Assembly (NCBI GenBank): GCA_000619965.1
Contig: JHVD01000011.1
Span: 35,387 to 99,386 of the forward strand
Length of the DNA: 64,000 bases
Direction of reading: 5' to 3'
From: Propionibacteriaceae bacterium P6A17
GTDB lineage: Bacteria > Actinomycetota > Actinomycetes > Propionibacteriales > Propionibacteriaceae
The notes under the pieces are model-generated. The model worked only from the letters and a program-made list of their open reading frames with translations. It searched no databases and was not told the DNA's origin. Below are positions 36,720-47,310 of the stretch, one piece after another. Both the position numbers and the translations under genes were made by a program. Numbering within the stretch: position 1 is the first letter of the stretch; each line of letters begins with the position of its first letter.

Positions 36720-36747
36720 AACCATTCCCTATGGAAGAGGAGACATC

Positions 36748-38157
36748 GTGAGGGCAGTCAAGGGGCTCCGCATGGGAGCCGCGATGGCCACGCTCGCCGT
36801 CGGCGTGCAGATGTTCGGCTCATTGGCCCTCGGCCCGGGCGCCGACGCACATTCCGGGACGGTGGCGGCCACCACCAGGGTCCACGTGAGGGCACAGCCC
36901 TCGACCTCCAGCGCGTCGCTCACCATCCTCTCCCCCGGCCAGCGGGTGACCGCCGCCGGCACCAGCAACGGCTGGACCAAGGTCTCGTGGCAGGGGCGCA
37001 CGGCCTACGTGTATTCGAAGTACCTCACCAGCACGCAGACGACGGACCAGGTCACGACGAGCGGCTCCTCCGGCGCCGCCTACACGACCGCCAACCTCAA
37101 CGTCCGCACCGGCCCGTCGACGAGCCACACCATCGTCGCCGTGGCCCCCAAGGGCAAGTCCCTGAGCCTCACCGGCAAGGTCTCGGGCAGCTTCTCGCAG
37201 ATCACGTGGAACGGCTCCGCACGATGGGTGGCCACCCGCTACCTCGCCAAGAGTGCACCGTCCAGCACCGGCACCTCGTCGGCGAAGGGCTCGGTCCAGA
37301 CCACCGAGAACCTCAACATCCGCACCGGGGCCTCGACGAGCTACCGCAGTGTCGCCGTCGCGCCCAAGGGCTCGATCATGGCGACCACCGGCCGCACCCA
37401 GGGCTCGTTCACGGAAGTCATCTGGCAGGGCACCGCGCGCTGGGCGGCCACCGCCTACCTGCGCACCGTCTCGACCACCGCAGGCACCTCGTCGGCCCCG
37501 TCCCTGCCCGCGACGACGAAGCGCTACGCCACCGCAGACCTCAACATCTGGTACGCCAGCACCGGCACCCGCTACAACGGCGAGATCGCCAAGGGATCCG
37601 TCGTCAACGTGACCGGCAAGATCGACAACGGTCGCGCCCAGATCGTGCACAACGGCGCCCTACGCTGGGTCACGGCACGCTACACGTCGGTGACCGCCCC
37701 CGGCAGCACCACCGCGCAGCCCATCGCCAGCACGCCCGGCAACTGGGACCTCACCTCCCCGCCCATCACGGGAGGCCCGCGCGGCGCCGACCTCAACAAG
37801 GGGTACTCGAAGGGCATGGAGCGCACCAACCCGTACGTGCAGCGCATCTCCGCCGACGCCTGGGCCCGCTTCCCCGAGATCAAGACGCACTACGGCTGGC
37901 GTCAGGACGTCACCCCCGACCACCCGGCGGGCCGGGCCGTGGACCTGATGATCCCCAACTACCGCTCCAACAAGGCGCTCGGCTGGGCCGTGGCGAACTA
38001 CTACCGCAAGTACGCCAAGGAGCTGAACATCAGCTACATCATCTGGGACCAGAAGATCTGGAGTGTGGCCCGCAGCGCCGAGGGCTGGCGCGCCATGGCC
38101 GACCGCGGCGGCGACACCGCCAACCACCTGGACCACGTGCACATCAACACCTACTGA
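36748..38157 (+). CDS. Secreted SH3b-repeat protein with C-terminal peptidase-fold domain
   Basis: A 469-aa protein. Signal peptide about 1-35 (ADA-HS cleavage). Four bacterial SH3 domains follow at about 38-95, 110-166, 182-240 and 257-313, separated by Ser/Thr-rich linkers; the fourth is degenerate (DLNIWYAS). The C-terminal domain (about 345-469) has DHPAGRAVDLMI and NHLDHVHI, the His/Asp zinc pattern of the ARB_07466-like/M15-like cell-wall fold. It probably binds and remodels peptidoglycan outside the cell. GTG 36748 has GAGGAG 5 bases upstream. Confidence 0.85.
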   Translation: MRAVKGLRMGAAMATLAVGVQMFGSLALGPGADAHSGTVAATTRVHVRAQPSTSSASLTILSPGQRVTAAGTSNGWTKVSWQGRTAYVYSKYLTSTQTTDQVTTSGSSGAAYTTANLNVRTGPSTSHTIVAVAPKGKSLSLTGKVSGSFSQITWNGSARWVATRYLAKSAPSSTGTSSAKGSVQTTENLNIRTGASTSYRSVAVAPKGSIMATTGRTQGSFTEVIWQGTARWAATAYLRTVSTTAGTSSAPSLPATTKRYATADLNIWYASTGTRYNGEIAKGSVVNVTGKIDNGRAQIVHNGALRWVTARYTSVTAPGSTTAQPIASTPGNWDLTSPPITGGPRGADLNKGYSKGMERTNPYVQRISADAWARFPEIKTHYGWRQDVTPDHPAGRAVDLMIPNYRSNKALGWAVANYYRKYAKELNISYIIWDQKIWSVARSAEGWRAMADRGGDTANHLDHVHINTY

Positions 38158-38174
38158 GTCCTCTACTCCTCGTC

Positions 38175-38211
38175 GCGACGGCGCCCGGGAATTCCCACCG
38201 GGCGCCGTCGC
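38175..38211. terminator. Hairpin terminator after the SH3b gene
   Basis: Perfect 14-bp arms (38175-38188 and 38198-38211, GCGACGGCGCCCGG and its complement) and a 9-base loop, 17 bases after the stop codon. Confidence 0.75.
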
Positions 38212-38283
38212 CCCACGTATCTGGCCCCACCCGGCGCCCCCGCTTGGAAATTCCGGCCGGGACCCGCTACAGTTTTCCCTCAG

Positions 38284-38356
38284 GTCCCCATCGTCTAGCG
38301 GCCTAGGACTCCGCCCTTTCACGGCGGCAGCACGGGTTCGAATCCCGTTGGGGATG
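38284..38356 (+). tRNA. tRNA-Glu (anticodon TTC)
   Basis: Acceptor GTCCCCA/TGGGGAT with a terminal G-U pair, anticodon loop CTTTCAC between CCGCC and GGCGG, T-arm ACGGGTTCGAATCCCGT, discriminator G. CCA is not encoded. Confidence 0.95.
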
Positions 38357-38470
38357 CGCAAGTTTCCACCGAGAAACATGCCTGGGACAAGCGCCCGGAG
38401 GTCGATTTCACAAATCACCGAAAGGTCGCTACAGTTGCCGAGTTGGCATCGCCCAGCAGGTCAAGAAATT

Positions 38471-38544
38471 GGCCCCGTAGCGCAGTTGGTTAGCGCGCCG
38501 CCCTGTCACGGCGGAGGTCGCGGGTTCGAGTCCCGTCGGGGTCG
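38471..38544 (+). tRNA. tRNA-Asp (anticodon GTC)
   Basis: Acceptor GGCCCCG/CGGGGTC, anticodon loop CTGTCAC between CCGCC and GGCGG, discriminator G. CCA is not encoded. Confidence 0.96.
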
Positions 38545-38587
38545 CTGAGGGTCCAGGAATGGATCCGAGGTCTGATTCAGGCCACAC

Positions 38588-38664
38588 GGCCAGGTAGCTC
38601 AGTTGGTAGCAGCGTTCGCCTGAAAAGTGAAAGGTCGCCGGTTCGACCCCGGCCCTGGCCACCA
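38588..38664 (+). tRNA. tRNA-Phe (anticodon GAA)
   Basis: Acceptor GGCCAGG/CCTGGCC, anticodon loop CTGAAAA between TTCGC and GTGAA, T-arm GCCGGTTCGACCCCGGC, discriminator A. CCA (38662-38664) is encoded. It is the last of three clustered tRNAs. Confidence 0.96.
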
Positions 38665-38987
38665 CCGCCCTTCGGCACATCTCCCCTCACCACAGCCCGC
38701 GGCCGCCGTCGCCATCGCCCAGCCGGACCCTGACGTCGAGTGTGTCCTTCGGCTCCGCTCCCCCTGCCAGGCCCCGCGTCCAGCGGCGTCCCGATCGCCT
38801 CGACACCCTCGACGAGCCCCCGCGCCGACGCGAGTCCACCATCGAGCAGGACACCCATCGCTCCACCAGGTGGCGCCGAGACCACGGCGGCCACGGGACG
38901 TCGTCGCGCCCCAGGTGCCGTGACTCGGCCATCCACCCGTGCGGCTCCGCAATCACTCCCGTCGGACACGGCACGGAGCAGCGTCGG
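38665..38987. other. Gap without a supportable gene
   Basis: 323 bases between tRNA-Phe and the lipoprotein gene. Minus-strand frames contain protein-like fragments (for example VVSAPPGGAMGVLLDGGLAS in one frame and LDVRVRLGDGDGG in another), which could be a frameshifted gene remnant. Nothing is intact and no family is recognised. Confidence 0.4.
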
Positions 38988-39458
38988 TCAGCCCTTCGCG
39001 GCGACCGCCTCACCGCCGAGCGCGTTGCGCACGAAGGTGGGAGTGATCGTGTTGGCCACGATCCAGTCCTCCCCCACGACGTAGGCCGTGCCGGCCTCGT
39101 CGAGCTCCTTGCGCTTCGCCGCGACGGCCTCGGCCGAGTCGAACCACATGATCTGGTCCTCGCCGTTGCAGGTGCCCGACTGGGTGGCCCCCTCGACGGC
39201 GTCGTCGCGCTTCCAATCAGCGCAGGCGTAGTGCTTGGCCTGGAGCTTCTCCACCATCAATTCGATGGGCTCGCCCGCCTTCTCGGAGGCGGCGCCGGTC
39301 GCAGCGCCACCTGCCTCGGTGGATTGGGTCGCAGACGTGGTGCTGTTGCCCGTGGCCGCGGTGTCCGCAGCGCCCCCTTCCCCGGCGCAACCCGTCAGGG
39401 CCACCACCAGTCCGAGAACACCCGCCAGCACCACAGAGGGCTTGGACAGCTTCCGCAT
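38988..39458 (-). CDS. Lipoprotein of unknown function
   Basis: A 156-aa protein with a lipoprotein signal: MRKLSKPSVVLAG, a hydrophobic core and lipobox LTGC (Cys at about residue 25). A Thr/Ala/Gly-rich linker of about 40 residues leads to a small domain with two Cys (YACADW and GTCNGED) that could form a disulfide, and a WFDSAEAV segment. No family is recognised. AAGGAG is 9 bases before the ATG; the in-frame upstream codons lack a binding site. Confidence 0.8.
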   Translation of the reverse strand: MRKLSKPSVVLAGVLGLVVALTGCAGEGGAADTAATGNSTTSATQSTEAGGAATGAASEKAGEPIELMVEKLQAKHYACADWKRDDAVEGATQSGTCNGEDQIMWFDSAEAVAAKRKELDEAGTAYVVGEDWIVANTITPTFVRNALGGEAVAAKG

Positions 39459-39579
39459 CGTTGTCTTCTCCTTGTTCGATTGGTCCGTCCCCCGAGAGGG
39501 ACTCTGCGCGCGGGGTCCCGCGCACAGCCAACCGGCCACGCTACCAAACCGAGGGTTGGCCGTCGGCGCCGGGCAGCGC

Positions 39580-40506
39580 TCACGGGTGCAGCAGCAGCGC
39601 CACGACGAGCGTCACCGGCAGCGACGCCGCGGTGGTGAGGAGGATCGTGTCGCGGGCCATCACCTCGCCCGTGTGATACCGCAACGCGTACTGGTACATG
39701 TTCTGGGCGGTGGGCAGCGCCGCCAACACCACCGCCGCGTACGTCAGGCGCGCATCGAGGCCGAAGACGACATGCGCGACGAGGTACGCCACCACGGGCA
39801 TCACGAACGACTTCATCGTCGCGGCAATGACTGTGGCCCGCCTCGGCGACCCCTGTTGCAGCGGGCGCTGGCCGTCGAGCGAGATGCCGAACGCCATCAG
39901 CATCAGCGGCACTGCCGCGCCCCCAAGCAGCTCGAGGGGCTGCAGGATCGGCGTCGGCACCTGCCAACCCATGACCGCGACGAGCGCACCCGCGAGCGCA
40001 CCCAGCACGATCGGGTTGCGCAACGGACCCGCGACGAGCTTCCCTGCGCTGGTGCGCCGCCCGGAGGTGAGGACGTCGAGCGCCGCCATCAGCAGGGGCG
40101 CGATCACCACGAGCTGCAGGAACAGCAGCGGCGCGACGTACTGCGCGTCGCCGATCACGTGCACCGCAACGGGCAGACCGATGTTGTTCGCGTTGGAGTA
40201 GAACGCGGTGTGCGTGTGCACGAGCAGCTCTGCCTTCCGACGGCCTCCGGCCAGCCACAACGCGCCCCACGTCAGCACCCCGACGATGAGCACCGTCGTC
40301 GCGTGGACGGCGAGGGTCCGGGTGAACACGACGTGCACGTCCGAGCGGGCGAGCACCGTGAACAACAGGGCCGGGCTGGCGGCGAAGAACGCCACCTTGT
40401 TGAGCACGATGCGGTCGGATTGCGCGACGACGCCCCCGCGCGCGAGCAGCCACCCTGCGAGGATGACGAACCCGATGATGCCGAAGCCCGTGAGGATGCC
40501 CGCCAT
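39580..40506 (-). CDS. AEC (auxin efflux carrier) family permease
   Basis: A 308-aa protein with about ten hydrophobic helices. Family landmarks are NKVAFFAASPALLF near the N-terminus, AFYSNANNIGLPVA in the middle and LPTAQNMYQYALRY near the C-terminus. Bacterial AEC proteins include malate permeases and other carboxylate or amino-acid carriers; the substrate cannot be named. It follows the hydrolase gene by 15 bases and is probably in the same operon. Confidence 0.88.
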   Translation of the reverse strand: MAGILTGFGIIGFVILAGWLLARGGVVAQSDRIVLNKVAFFAASPALLFTVLARSDVHVVFTRTLAVHATTVLIVGVLTWGALWLAGGRRKAELLVHTHTAFYSNANNIGLPVAVHVIGDAQYVAPLLFLQLVVIAPLLMAALDVLTSGRRTSAGKLVAGPLRNPIVLGALAGALVAVMGWQVPTPILQPLELLGGAAVPLMLMAFGISLDGQRPLQQGSPRRATVIAATMKSFVMPVVAYLVAHVVFGLDARLTYAAVVLAALPTAQNMYQYALRYHTGEVMARDTILLTTAASLPVTLVVALLLHP

Positions 40507-40521
40507 CGTCGCGCCGTCCGA

Positions 40522-41490
40522 TCAGGAGGCGTAGGCCGACAGGAAGCGCCGCACCTCGTCGAAGGCACGCTCCCGCACCGGCGGGGACGAGAGGATCACG
40601 TCGTGCAGGGCCCCGTCGAGGCGCACCAGGGTGACGTGGTTGCCGAGATCCGGCGCGCGCTCGGCGATGCGCCGCACGTCGAGCACGGTGTCGGTGCGCA
40701 GGAAGTCCTCCGACCACTCGCCGCCGAGCAGGCCGCGCGCGCTGCGGGCCGACGACAGGACGAGCACCGGGGCGTCGATCGCGAGGCCACGCGCGATGCG
40801 CTTCTGGCCGGCCAGCACGGCCTGCAGCCAGCCGACACGGACGAGGAACGCCTTGTCGCCCTTGAGGTTGTCGTCGTAGTTCCACTCGCCTTCCTCGTCG
40901 GCGCGCACCGACCGCCGGTAGATGCCGGTGTCGGTCATCGGCAGGACGGTCGTCGGCGCCACCCACGCCATCGTGCGCATGAGCGGATGCATCGACGGAC
41001 GCAGTAGCGGCGAGCCCTGCAGCTCGATCCAGGGGGCGTTCAGCACCACGGCCGCGAATTCGCCGGGGCGGTCGTCGGCGTAGAGGGCGGCGACCAGGCC
41101 TCCGGTCGAGTGCCCGGACAGGACGACGTGCTCGTGCCCCTCCCCGCGCACGACGGCGAGGGCCGCGTCGAGCTCCACCTGATAGTGGGACAAGTCGGGG
41201 ATGTAGCCGGCGAGCTGCCCGTCGCGCAACGAGCGCCCGTAGCGGCGCAGGTCCAGGGCGTAGAAGTCGTAGCCCATCGCGTCGAAAGCCTCGCCGAGAT
41301 GGGCCTGGAAGTAGTAGTCGCTCCACCCGTGCAGATACAGCACGGCCCGCGGGTGTCGAGGCTCGCCATGGCGGACGAGTGTCGCGACGAGGGAGCCCGC
41401 GGGCTCCAACGCGTAGGTGGGCTCGTCGGGAAGGGGAAGCGTCGTCGAGACGTGACCGGGGAGCAGGGCGTCAGGCGCCCAGCCGGTCAT
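40522..41490 (-). CDS. Alpha/beta hydrolase, monoacylglycerol-lipase-like
   Basis: A 322-aa serine hydrolase. The oxyanion strand-turn is AVLYLHGWSDYYFQ, the nucleophile elbow VLSGHSTGG (Ser at about residue 125), and the likely catalytic His is in DGALHDVILS near the C-terminus. LDLRRYGRSLR matches the lysophospholipase/monoglyceride lipase subgroup. No signal peptide. The ATG overlaps the DUF3073 stop (ATGA). Confidence 0.87.
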   Translation of the reverse strand: MTGWAPDALLPGHVSTTLPLPDEPTYALEPAGSLVATLVRHGEPRHPRAVLYLHGWSDYYFQAHLGEAFDAMGYDFYALDLRRYGRSLRDGQLAGYIPDLSHYQVELDAALAVVRGEGHEHVVLSGHSTGGLVAALYADDRPGEFAAVVLNAPWIELQGSPLLRPSMHPLMRTMAWVAPTTVLPMTDTGIYRRSVRADEEGEWNYDDNLKGDKAFLVRVGWLQAVLAGQKRIARGLAIDAPVLVLSSARSARGLLGGEWSEDFLRTDTVLDVRRIAERAPDLGNHVTLVRLDGALHDVILSSPPVRERAFDEVRRFLSAYAS

Positions 41491-41705
41491 GCCCGTCGCT
41501 CCTCCTCATCGTCGGCGTACGAGTCGTAGTCGTCCTCGTACTCTGCCGCCAGATCCGCGTACTGGTCGGGAACACCATCGGAACCCTCGTCGACCGATTG
41601 ACCCCGAAGCTCGCGCTCCAAGGATGCGAAGTCGGTCTCGATGGAACGATACTTCAGGTCGCGTGCGACCCTCGTCTGCTTTGCCTTTGCACGGCCGCGC
41701 CCCAT
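41487..41705 (-). CDS. DUF3073 protein
   Basis: A 72-aa protein beginning MGRGRAKAKQTRVARDLKY and ending in a strongly acidic Asp/Tyr/Glu-rich tail. This matches DUF3073, a conserved actinobacterial family of unknown function; the Lys/Arg-rich start and acidic end suggest a nucleic-acid or ribosome partner (inference). The frame is open upstream, but the conserved start is ATG 41703-41705. It heads the hydrolase and AEC genes and diverges from icd. Confidence 0.88.
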   Translation of the reverse strand: MGRGRAKAKQTRVARDLKYRSIETDFASLERELRGQSVDEGSDGVPDQYADLAAEYEDDYDSYADDEEERRA

Positions 41706-41833
41706 GTCCGGGTCGACCCCCTTGCTTGTCCCTCGCGGATTGCCGCGGAATCTGTCAGTTTCTCGTGCCGCCAAGGCTACCCAAGTTTCACCCCAAGGCC
41801 AAAGGGGACGCGACCGAAAGGTGGGATGGGTAA

Positions 41834-44068
<2,235 letters not shown>

Positions 44069-44081
44069 TCGCATCCGACGA

Positions 44082-44120
44082 CGACGGCGCCCGTCCCTGC
44101 TCCAGGGGCGGGCGCCGTCG
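44082..44120. terminator. Hairpin terminator after icd
   Basis: 12-bp perfect arms, CGACGGCGCCCG (44082-44093) and its complement (44109-44120), with extra pairing inside the loop, 13 bases after the stop. Confidence 0.75.
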
Positions 44121-44155
44121 CGCTGCGTACCCACCCCACCGACGGCCGGACGCTC

Positions 44156-44193
44156 TTCGAGTTCGCCCGGCCTATGGACCGGGCAAACTCGAA
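44156..44193. repeat. 15-bp inverted repeat upstream of the NUDIX gene
   Basis: TTCGAGTTCGCCCGG (44156-44170) and its complement at 44179-44193 with one mismatch and an 8-base loop. It lies 36 bases after the icd terminator and 57 bases before the NUDIX start. It could be an operator, a second terminator or a short repeat element. Confidence 0.45.
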
Positions 44194-44250
44194 CAGCCCG
44201 GGGAAATCGTCGAATTGGGCCTTCCAAGTCGAAGACGCTAGGAAGGAGTC

Positions 44251-44655
44251 GTGAACGAAATCCGGGTGTCCGCCGTCCTGCTCCAGCGCTCCGACGGCGC
44301 GGTCCTGCTGGTGCGCAAGGGCGGCACGGAGGTGTTCATGAACCCCGGCGGCAAACCTGAGCCCGGCGAGACGCCCGGCGACTGCGCGCGGCGCGAGGTC
44401 GCGGAGGAGCTCGGCCTGCGTCTCGATCCCACGGCGCTGACCCCGCTCGGGCAGCGGGTCACCGTCGCCGCCAACGAGGCAGGCTTCTCCCTCCGCGCCG
44501 ACTGCTTTCGCTACGAGCGTCCCGTGCCCGACGACGTGCGTCCGGCTGCCGAGATCGTCGAGGTGCTCTGGCACCACCCCGGCACCACGACGACGAGGCC
44601 CCTCGCCCCGCTGTACACGGGGTTCCTCGCCCTCGCCGCACACACCCACAATTAG
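44251..44655 (+). CDS. NUDIX hydrolase
   Basis: A 134-aa protein with a perfect NUDIX box, GGKPEPGETPGDCARREV then AEELGL (GX5EX7REUXEEXGU), at about residues 33-56. Such enzymes hydrolyse nucleoside diphosphates linked to another group; the substrate is not readable. The start is GTG with GGAAGGAG ending 3 bases before it, closer than usual; a TAGGAA box 6 bases before the GTG would fit a leaderless message. Confidence 0.87.
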   Translation: MNEIRVSAVLLQRSDGAVLLVRKGGTEVFMNPGGKPEPGETPGDCARREVAEELGLRLDPTALTPLGQRVTVAANEAGFSLRADCFRYERPVPDDVRPAAEIVEVLWHHPGTTTTRPLAPLYTGFLALAAHTHN

Positions 44656-44658
44656 TTC

Positions 44659-44687
44659 TTGACTGATACGAATCTCCCAGCTAGGTT
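44659..44687 (+). promoter_or_regulatory. Promoter of the secreted xylanase
   Basis: -35 TTGACT (44659-44664), a 17-base spacer, -10 TAGGTT (44682-44687). A short CAAC-TTTTT-GTTG palindrome (44693-44705) covers the predicted start site and may be an operator. Confidence 0.55.
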
Positions 44688-44745
44688 GGGCACAACTTTT
44701 TGTTGCACCGACGCACAAAAAGTACCGATCGACGAAGGAGTCACA

Positions 44746-45942
44746 GTGTCCCTGAAACACACAGTCACGACGCTCTCGCTCGCCGGAGCACTGGCCATCG
44801 GCGCCCTCCCGCTTGCCACCGCGGACGAACCCACGCTCCGGGATGCGGCTGGCGACAGGCCCCTCATCGGCACCGCCCTCTGGGGCGAGCGCGATCTGCT
44901 GAGCGACACCCCCACCCCGCACGCCGAGTTCATCGCGGCCGAGTTCAGCTCGCTCACGCCCGAGAACGACATGAAGTGGGAGCTGATCCATCCCGAGCCC
45001 GACCGCTACGACTTCGAGGGAGGCGACGCCATCGTCGAGTTCGCGGAGGCCAACGGACAGGGCGTCCGCGGCCACACCCTGCTGTGGCACAGCCAGAACC
45101 CGCAGTGGGTCGTCGACGCCAGCGCGACGTGGACCTGCGACGATGCCCGCGCCGTCCTCAAGGACCACATCGACACCGTCGTCGGCCACTACAAGGGCCG
45201 CATCTACGAGTGGGACGTCGCCAACGAGATCATCCAGGACGACTGGGACGAGGGCGGGATCCAGTTGCGCACCCGCACCAACCCGTTCCTGAAGGCCTGC
45301 TCCGACGACCCCGTGGCGCTCATCGGCGACGCCTTCCGCTGGGCCCACGCCGCCGACCCCGACGCGGTGCTGTTCCTCAACGACTACAACGCAGAAGGCA
45401 TCAACGCCAAGACCGACGCCTACTACGAGCTGGCCCGTGAGCTGCTCGCCGAAGGTGTGCCCCTGCACGGATTCGGGGCCCAGGCGCACCTCAGCCTGAT
45501 GTACGGCTACGACGACTCGCTCGCCGCCAACATGCAGCGGTTCGCAGACCTTGGCCTCAAGGTGGCGATCACCGAGCTCGACGTCCGGGTGCCGATGGAC
45601 GGCCGCGACGTCCCCACCGACGAGCAGATCGCCGAACACACCAAGCGCCACGTCGACGTCCTGCAGGCATGTCTGGACCAACCCGCCTGCACCAGCTTCA
45701 CCCTGTGGGGCGTCAGTGACACGACCTCGTGGGTGCCGGACGTGTTCGGCGGGGAGGACTGGGCCACGATCATGGACGCCGACGGTGAGCTGAAGCCCGC
45801 CTACTACGGCATGCTCGAGGCGCTGACGGCCGGCGACCCCACCGACGACCCGACGGACGAGCCCTCCTCGGCCCCGACGGTGACGCCAGCCCCGACCCCG
45901 GGCGCGGACTCCCCCGTCGGCTTGCCGAAGACGGGAGTCTGA
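44746..45942 (+). CDS. Secreted GH10 endo-1,4-beta-xylanase
   Basis: A 398-aa xylan endohydrolase. A signal peptide (about 1-26, ATA-DE) precedes a GH10 barrel (about 35-362). The acid/base is E161 in EWDVANEII and the nucleophile E277 in AITELDVRVP; TPENDMKWELIHP and LLWHSQNPQWV are subsite motifs. A 30-residue Asp/Pro/Thr linker ends with LPKTGV and stop: a sortase motif without the usual hydrophobic helix and basic tail. GTG 44746 has GAAGGAG 5 bases upstream. It faces a cytoplasmic GH10 across a shared terminator. Confidence 0.93.
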   Translation: MSLKHTVTTLSLAGALAIGALPLATADEPTLRDAAGDRPLIGTALWGERDLLSDTPTPHAEFIAAEFSSLTPENDMKWELIHPEPDRYDFEGGDAIVEFAEANGQGVRGHTLLWHSQNPQWVVDASATWTCDDARAVLKDHIDTVVGHYKGRIYEWDVANEIIQDDWDEGGIQLRTRTNPFLKACSDDPVALIGDAFRWAHAADPDAVLFLNDYNAEGINAKTDAYYELARELLAEGVPLHGFGAQAHLSLMYGYDDSLAANMQRFADLGLKVAITELDVRVPMDGRDVPTDEQIAEHTKRHVDVLQACLDQPACTSFTLWGVSDTTSWVPDVFGGEDWATIMDADGELKPAYYGMLEALTAGDPTDDPTDEPSSAPTVTPAPTPGADSPVGLPKTGV

Positions 45943-45957
45943 GGGATCCCCCAAGAC

Positions 45958-45998
45958 CACGAGGGGTGGGCGTCGCGCTTCGACGCCCACCCCTCGTG
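45958..45998. terminator. Bidirectional terminator between the two GH10 genes
   Basis: Perfect 18-bp arms (45958-45975 and 45981-45998) and a 5-base loop, centred between convergent stops. Confidence 0.85.
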
Positions 45999-46012
45999 CC
46001 CGTCACGGGGCC

Positions 46013-47266
46013 TCAGCCCAGCCTGACCTGCTGCGTCGCGCCCAGTTCGAAGCGCGCCTCGTCGCCGCCTGCGACGAGCGCATAGTCGCCCTTCCAGCCC
46101 TCGACGCGCACGCGGCCCTCCTCGTCGGTGCGCAGACGGTGGTCGGCAGTCCACCACTCGTCGCGGACGAGCCGACGAAGCACGTCCATGGCCGGCTTGG
46201 GGGTGCCGTCGTGGCGCAGAAGCCCCGCGGGAGCACCGAGCCAGGCGCCCTCGTCCCAGATGTTCCAGTAGGTGAAGGCCTCCACGCTCGGGTGGGAGAA
46301 CAGCGTCCGCAGATGCCGTTCGAGGTCCTCCGCCTGCCGCAGCTCCCCCTCCTCCGTGCTCGGCCACGAGTCCACCTGCCAGTCGTTGAGGTCCTCGATG
46401 TGCCCGGGCATCAAGTCGCCCGAGACGAGCGTCGTCTCGGTGAAGTGCAGCGGCAGGCCGTAGCGGGCGAAGCGCTCCATGATCTCGAGCGTCTGCTCCT
46501 CCCCGCGATACCCCTGGTGCATGTGAGTCTGGAGTCCGATGGCGTCGATGCGCACGCCCGCGGCCAGCAGACCCTCGAGGAGTGCGTCGTAGGCGAAGCT
46601 GAGGTCGAAGTCGTTGATGAGCAGGGTCGCATCCGGGTTGGCGGCGCGGGCCTCGTCGACGGCCAGCCTGACCGTCTCGATCCGTCCGAGCTCACGGCTG
46701 AGCCGCGTGATGCCGTTGGGGTACTTGTCGAAGTGAGGCATGATGACCACCTCGTTGATGGCGTCCCAGAGGTCGATCACTCCCGCGAACTCGGCGACGT
46801 CGCGCCGGATCCGTTCGCGCTGGGCACGCTCCACTTCCTCCGTGCTGAGGCCGTCGAGCCACTTCGCGGTCTCGGTGTGCCACACGAGCGGGTGCCCCTT
46901 GACGCGCACTCCCCGGTCCTGCAGCCAGCGGGCGGTGGCCATGCGACGATCCCTGTCCGGCTCGCCGCGGCGCGGCTCGTACCAGCCCCAGTAGAACGGC
47001 AATGTCGCCCAGTTGAACACCTCGAACCACTCCTGCTCGACGCGGCGCGTCGCCTCAAGGAGGGCGCCGTCGAGCTCACCGGCGACGAGCGGCAGGAACT
47101 CGAAGGCCGTCGCGGCGAAGCCAAAGGCGTGCGTACGCTGCCCGACGACCACCTCGACGTCCGCCAGTGGCCGGCCGTCGGCGCCGACGACGGTCAGTTC
47201 GCTGCTCGCCCTGCGGTGGGCGAGACTCGGGTCGGCGACAGGGCCGCGCTGGGGGAACGGGTACAT
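46013..47266 (-). CDS. Cytoplasmic GH10 xylanase
   Basis: A 417-aa GH10 enzyme without a signal peptide. An N-terminal beta-rich lead-in (SSELTVVGADGRPLADVEVV) precedes the barrel. The acid/base is E172 in WDAINEVV and the nucleophile E277 in HFTETTLV; KGHPLVWH and LLINDFDLS match the family. After the barrel a short beta domain (about 360-417) follows. It likely cleaves imported xylo-oligosaccharides. AAAGGAAG is 8 bases before the ATG. It follows the LacI gene by 44 bases on the same strand. Confidence 0.9.
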   Translation of the reverse strand: MYPFPQRGPVADPSLAHRRASSELTVVGADGRPLADVEVVVGQRTHAFGFAATAFEFLPLVAGELDGALLEATRRVEQEWFEVFNWATLPFYWGWYEPRRGEPDRDRRMATARWLQDRGVRVKGHPLVWHTETAKWLDGLSTEEVERAQRERIRRDVAEFAGVIDLWDAINEVVIMPHFDKYPNGITRLSRELGRIETVRLAVDEARAANPDATLLINDFDLSFAYDALLEGLLAAGVRIDAIGLQTHMHQGYRGEEQTLEIMERFARYGLPLHFTETTLVSGDLMPGHIEDLNDWQVDSWPSTEEGELRQAEDLERHLRTLFSHPSVEAFTYWNIWDEGAWLGAPAGLLRHDGTPKPAMDVLRRLVRDEWWTADHRLRTDEEGRVRVEGWKGDYALVAGGDEARFELGATQQVRLG

Positions 47267-47282
47267 CTCGAAGACTTCCTTT

Positions 47283-47306
47283 GGTTCGGCTATGAAACCA
47301 ATTCTA
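47283..47306 (-). promoter_or_regulatory. Possible promoter/operator of the cytoplasmic GH10 gene
   Basis: On the minus strand a TAGAAT -10 box (47306-47301) is followed by GGTTTC-ATAG-CCGAACC (47299-47283). Its half-sites resemble the GTTTC/GAAAC halves of the LacI-type sites near 48354 and 48471. The palindrome is imperfect. Confidence 0.35.
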
Positions 47307-47310
47307 GCCG

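Larger units (their letters stand above)
36300..36747 (+). promoter_or_regulatory. Long non-coding upstream region of the SH3b protein gene
   Basis: 448 bases between tRNA-Lys and the SH3b gene hold no gene I can support. Within it are two related CCTCAAG...CTTGAG palindromes (36441-36459 and 36625-36642), a CCTGAG/CTCAGG hairpin (36465-36482), a promoter (36637-36665) and a folded leader (36675-36719), each entered separately or described in the findings. Its composition is less GC-rich than the genes. Confidence 0.55.

Noticed and set aside
36600..36747. c-di-AMP (ydaO-type) riboswitch before the SH3b gene
   Set aside because: The gene type and position invited it, but the conserved blocks of that riboswitch are not present.
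36224..38664. A genomic island inserted between tRNA genes
   Set aside because: tRNA-Lys and the Glu/Asp/Phe cluster flank one gene, but there is no integrase and no direct repeat of a tRNA 3' end.
38687..38987. A frameshifted gene remnant after tRNA-Phe
   Set aside because: Protein-like fragments occur in two minus-strand frames, but no family is recognisable and no intact start or stop fits.
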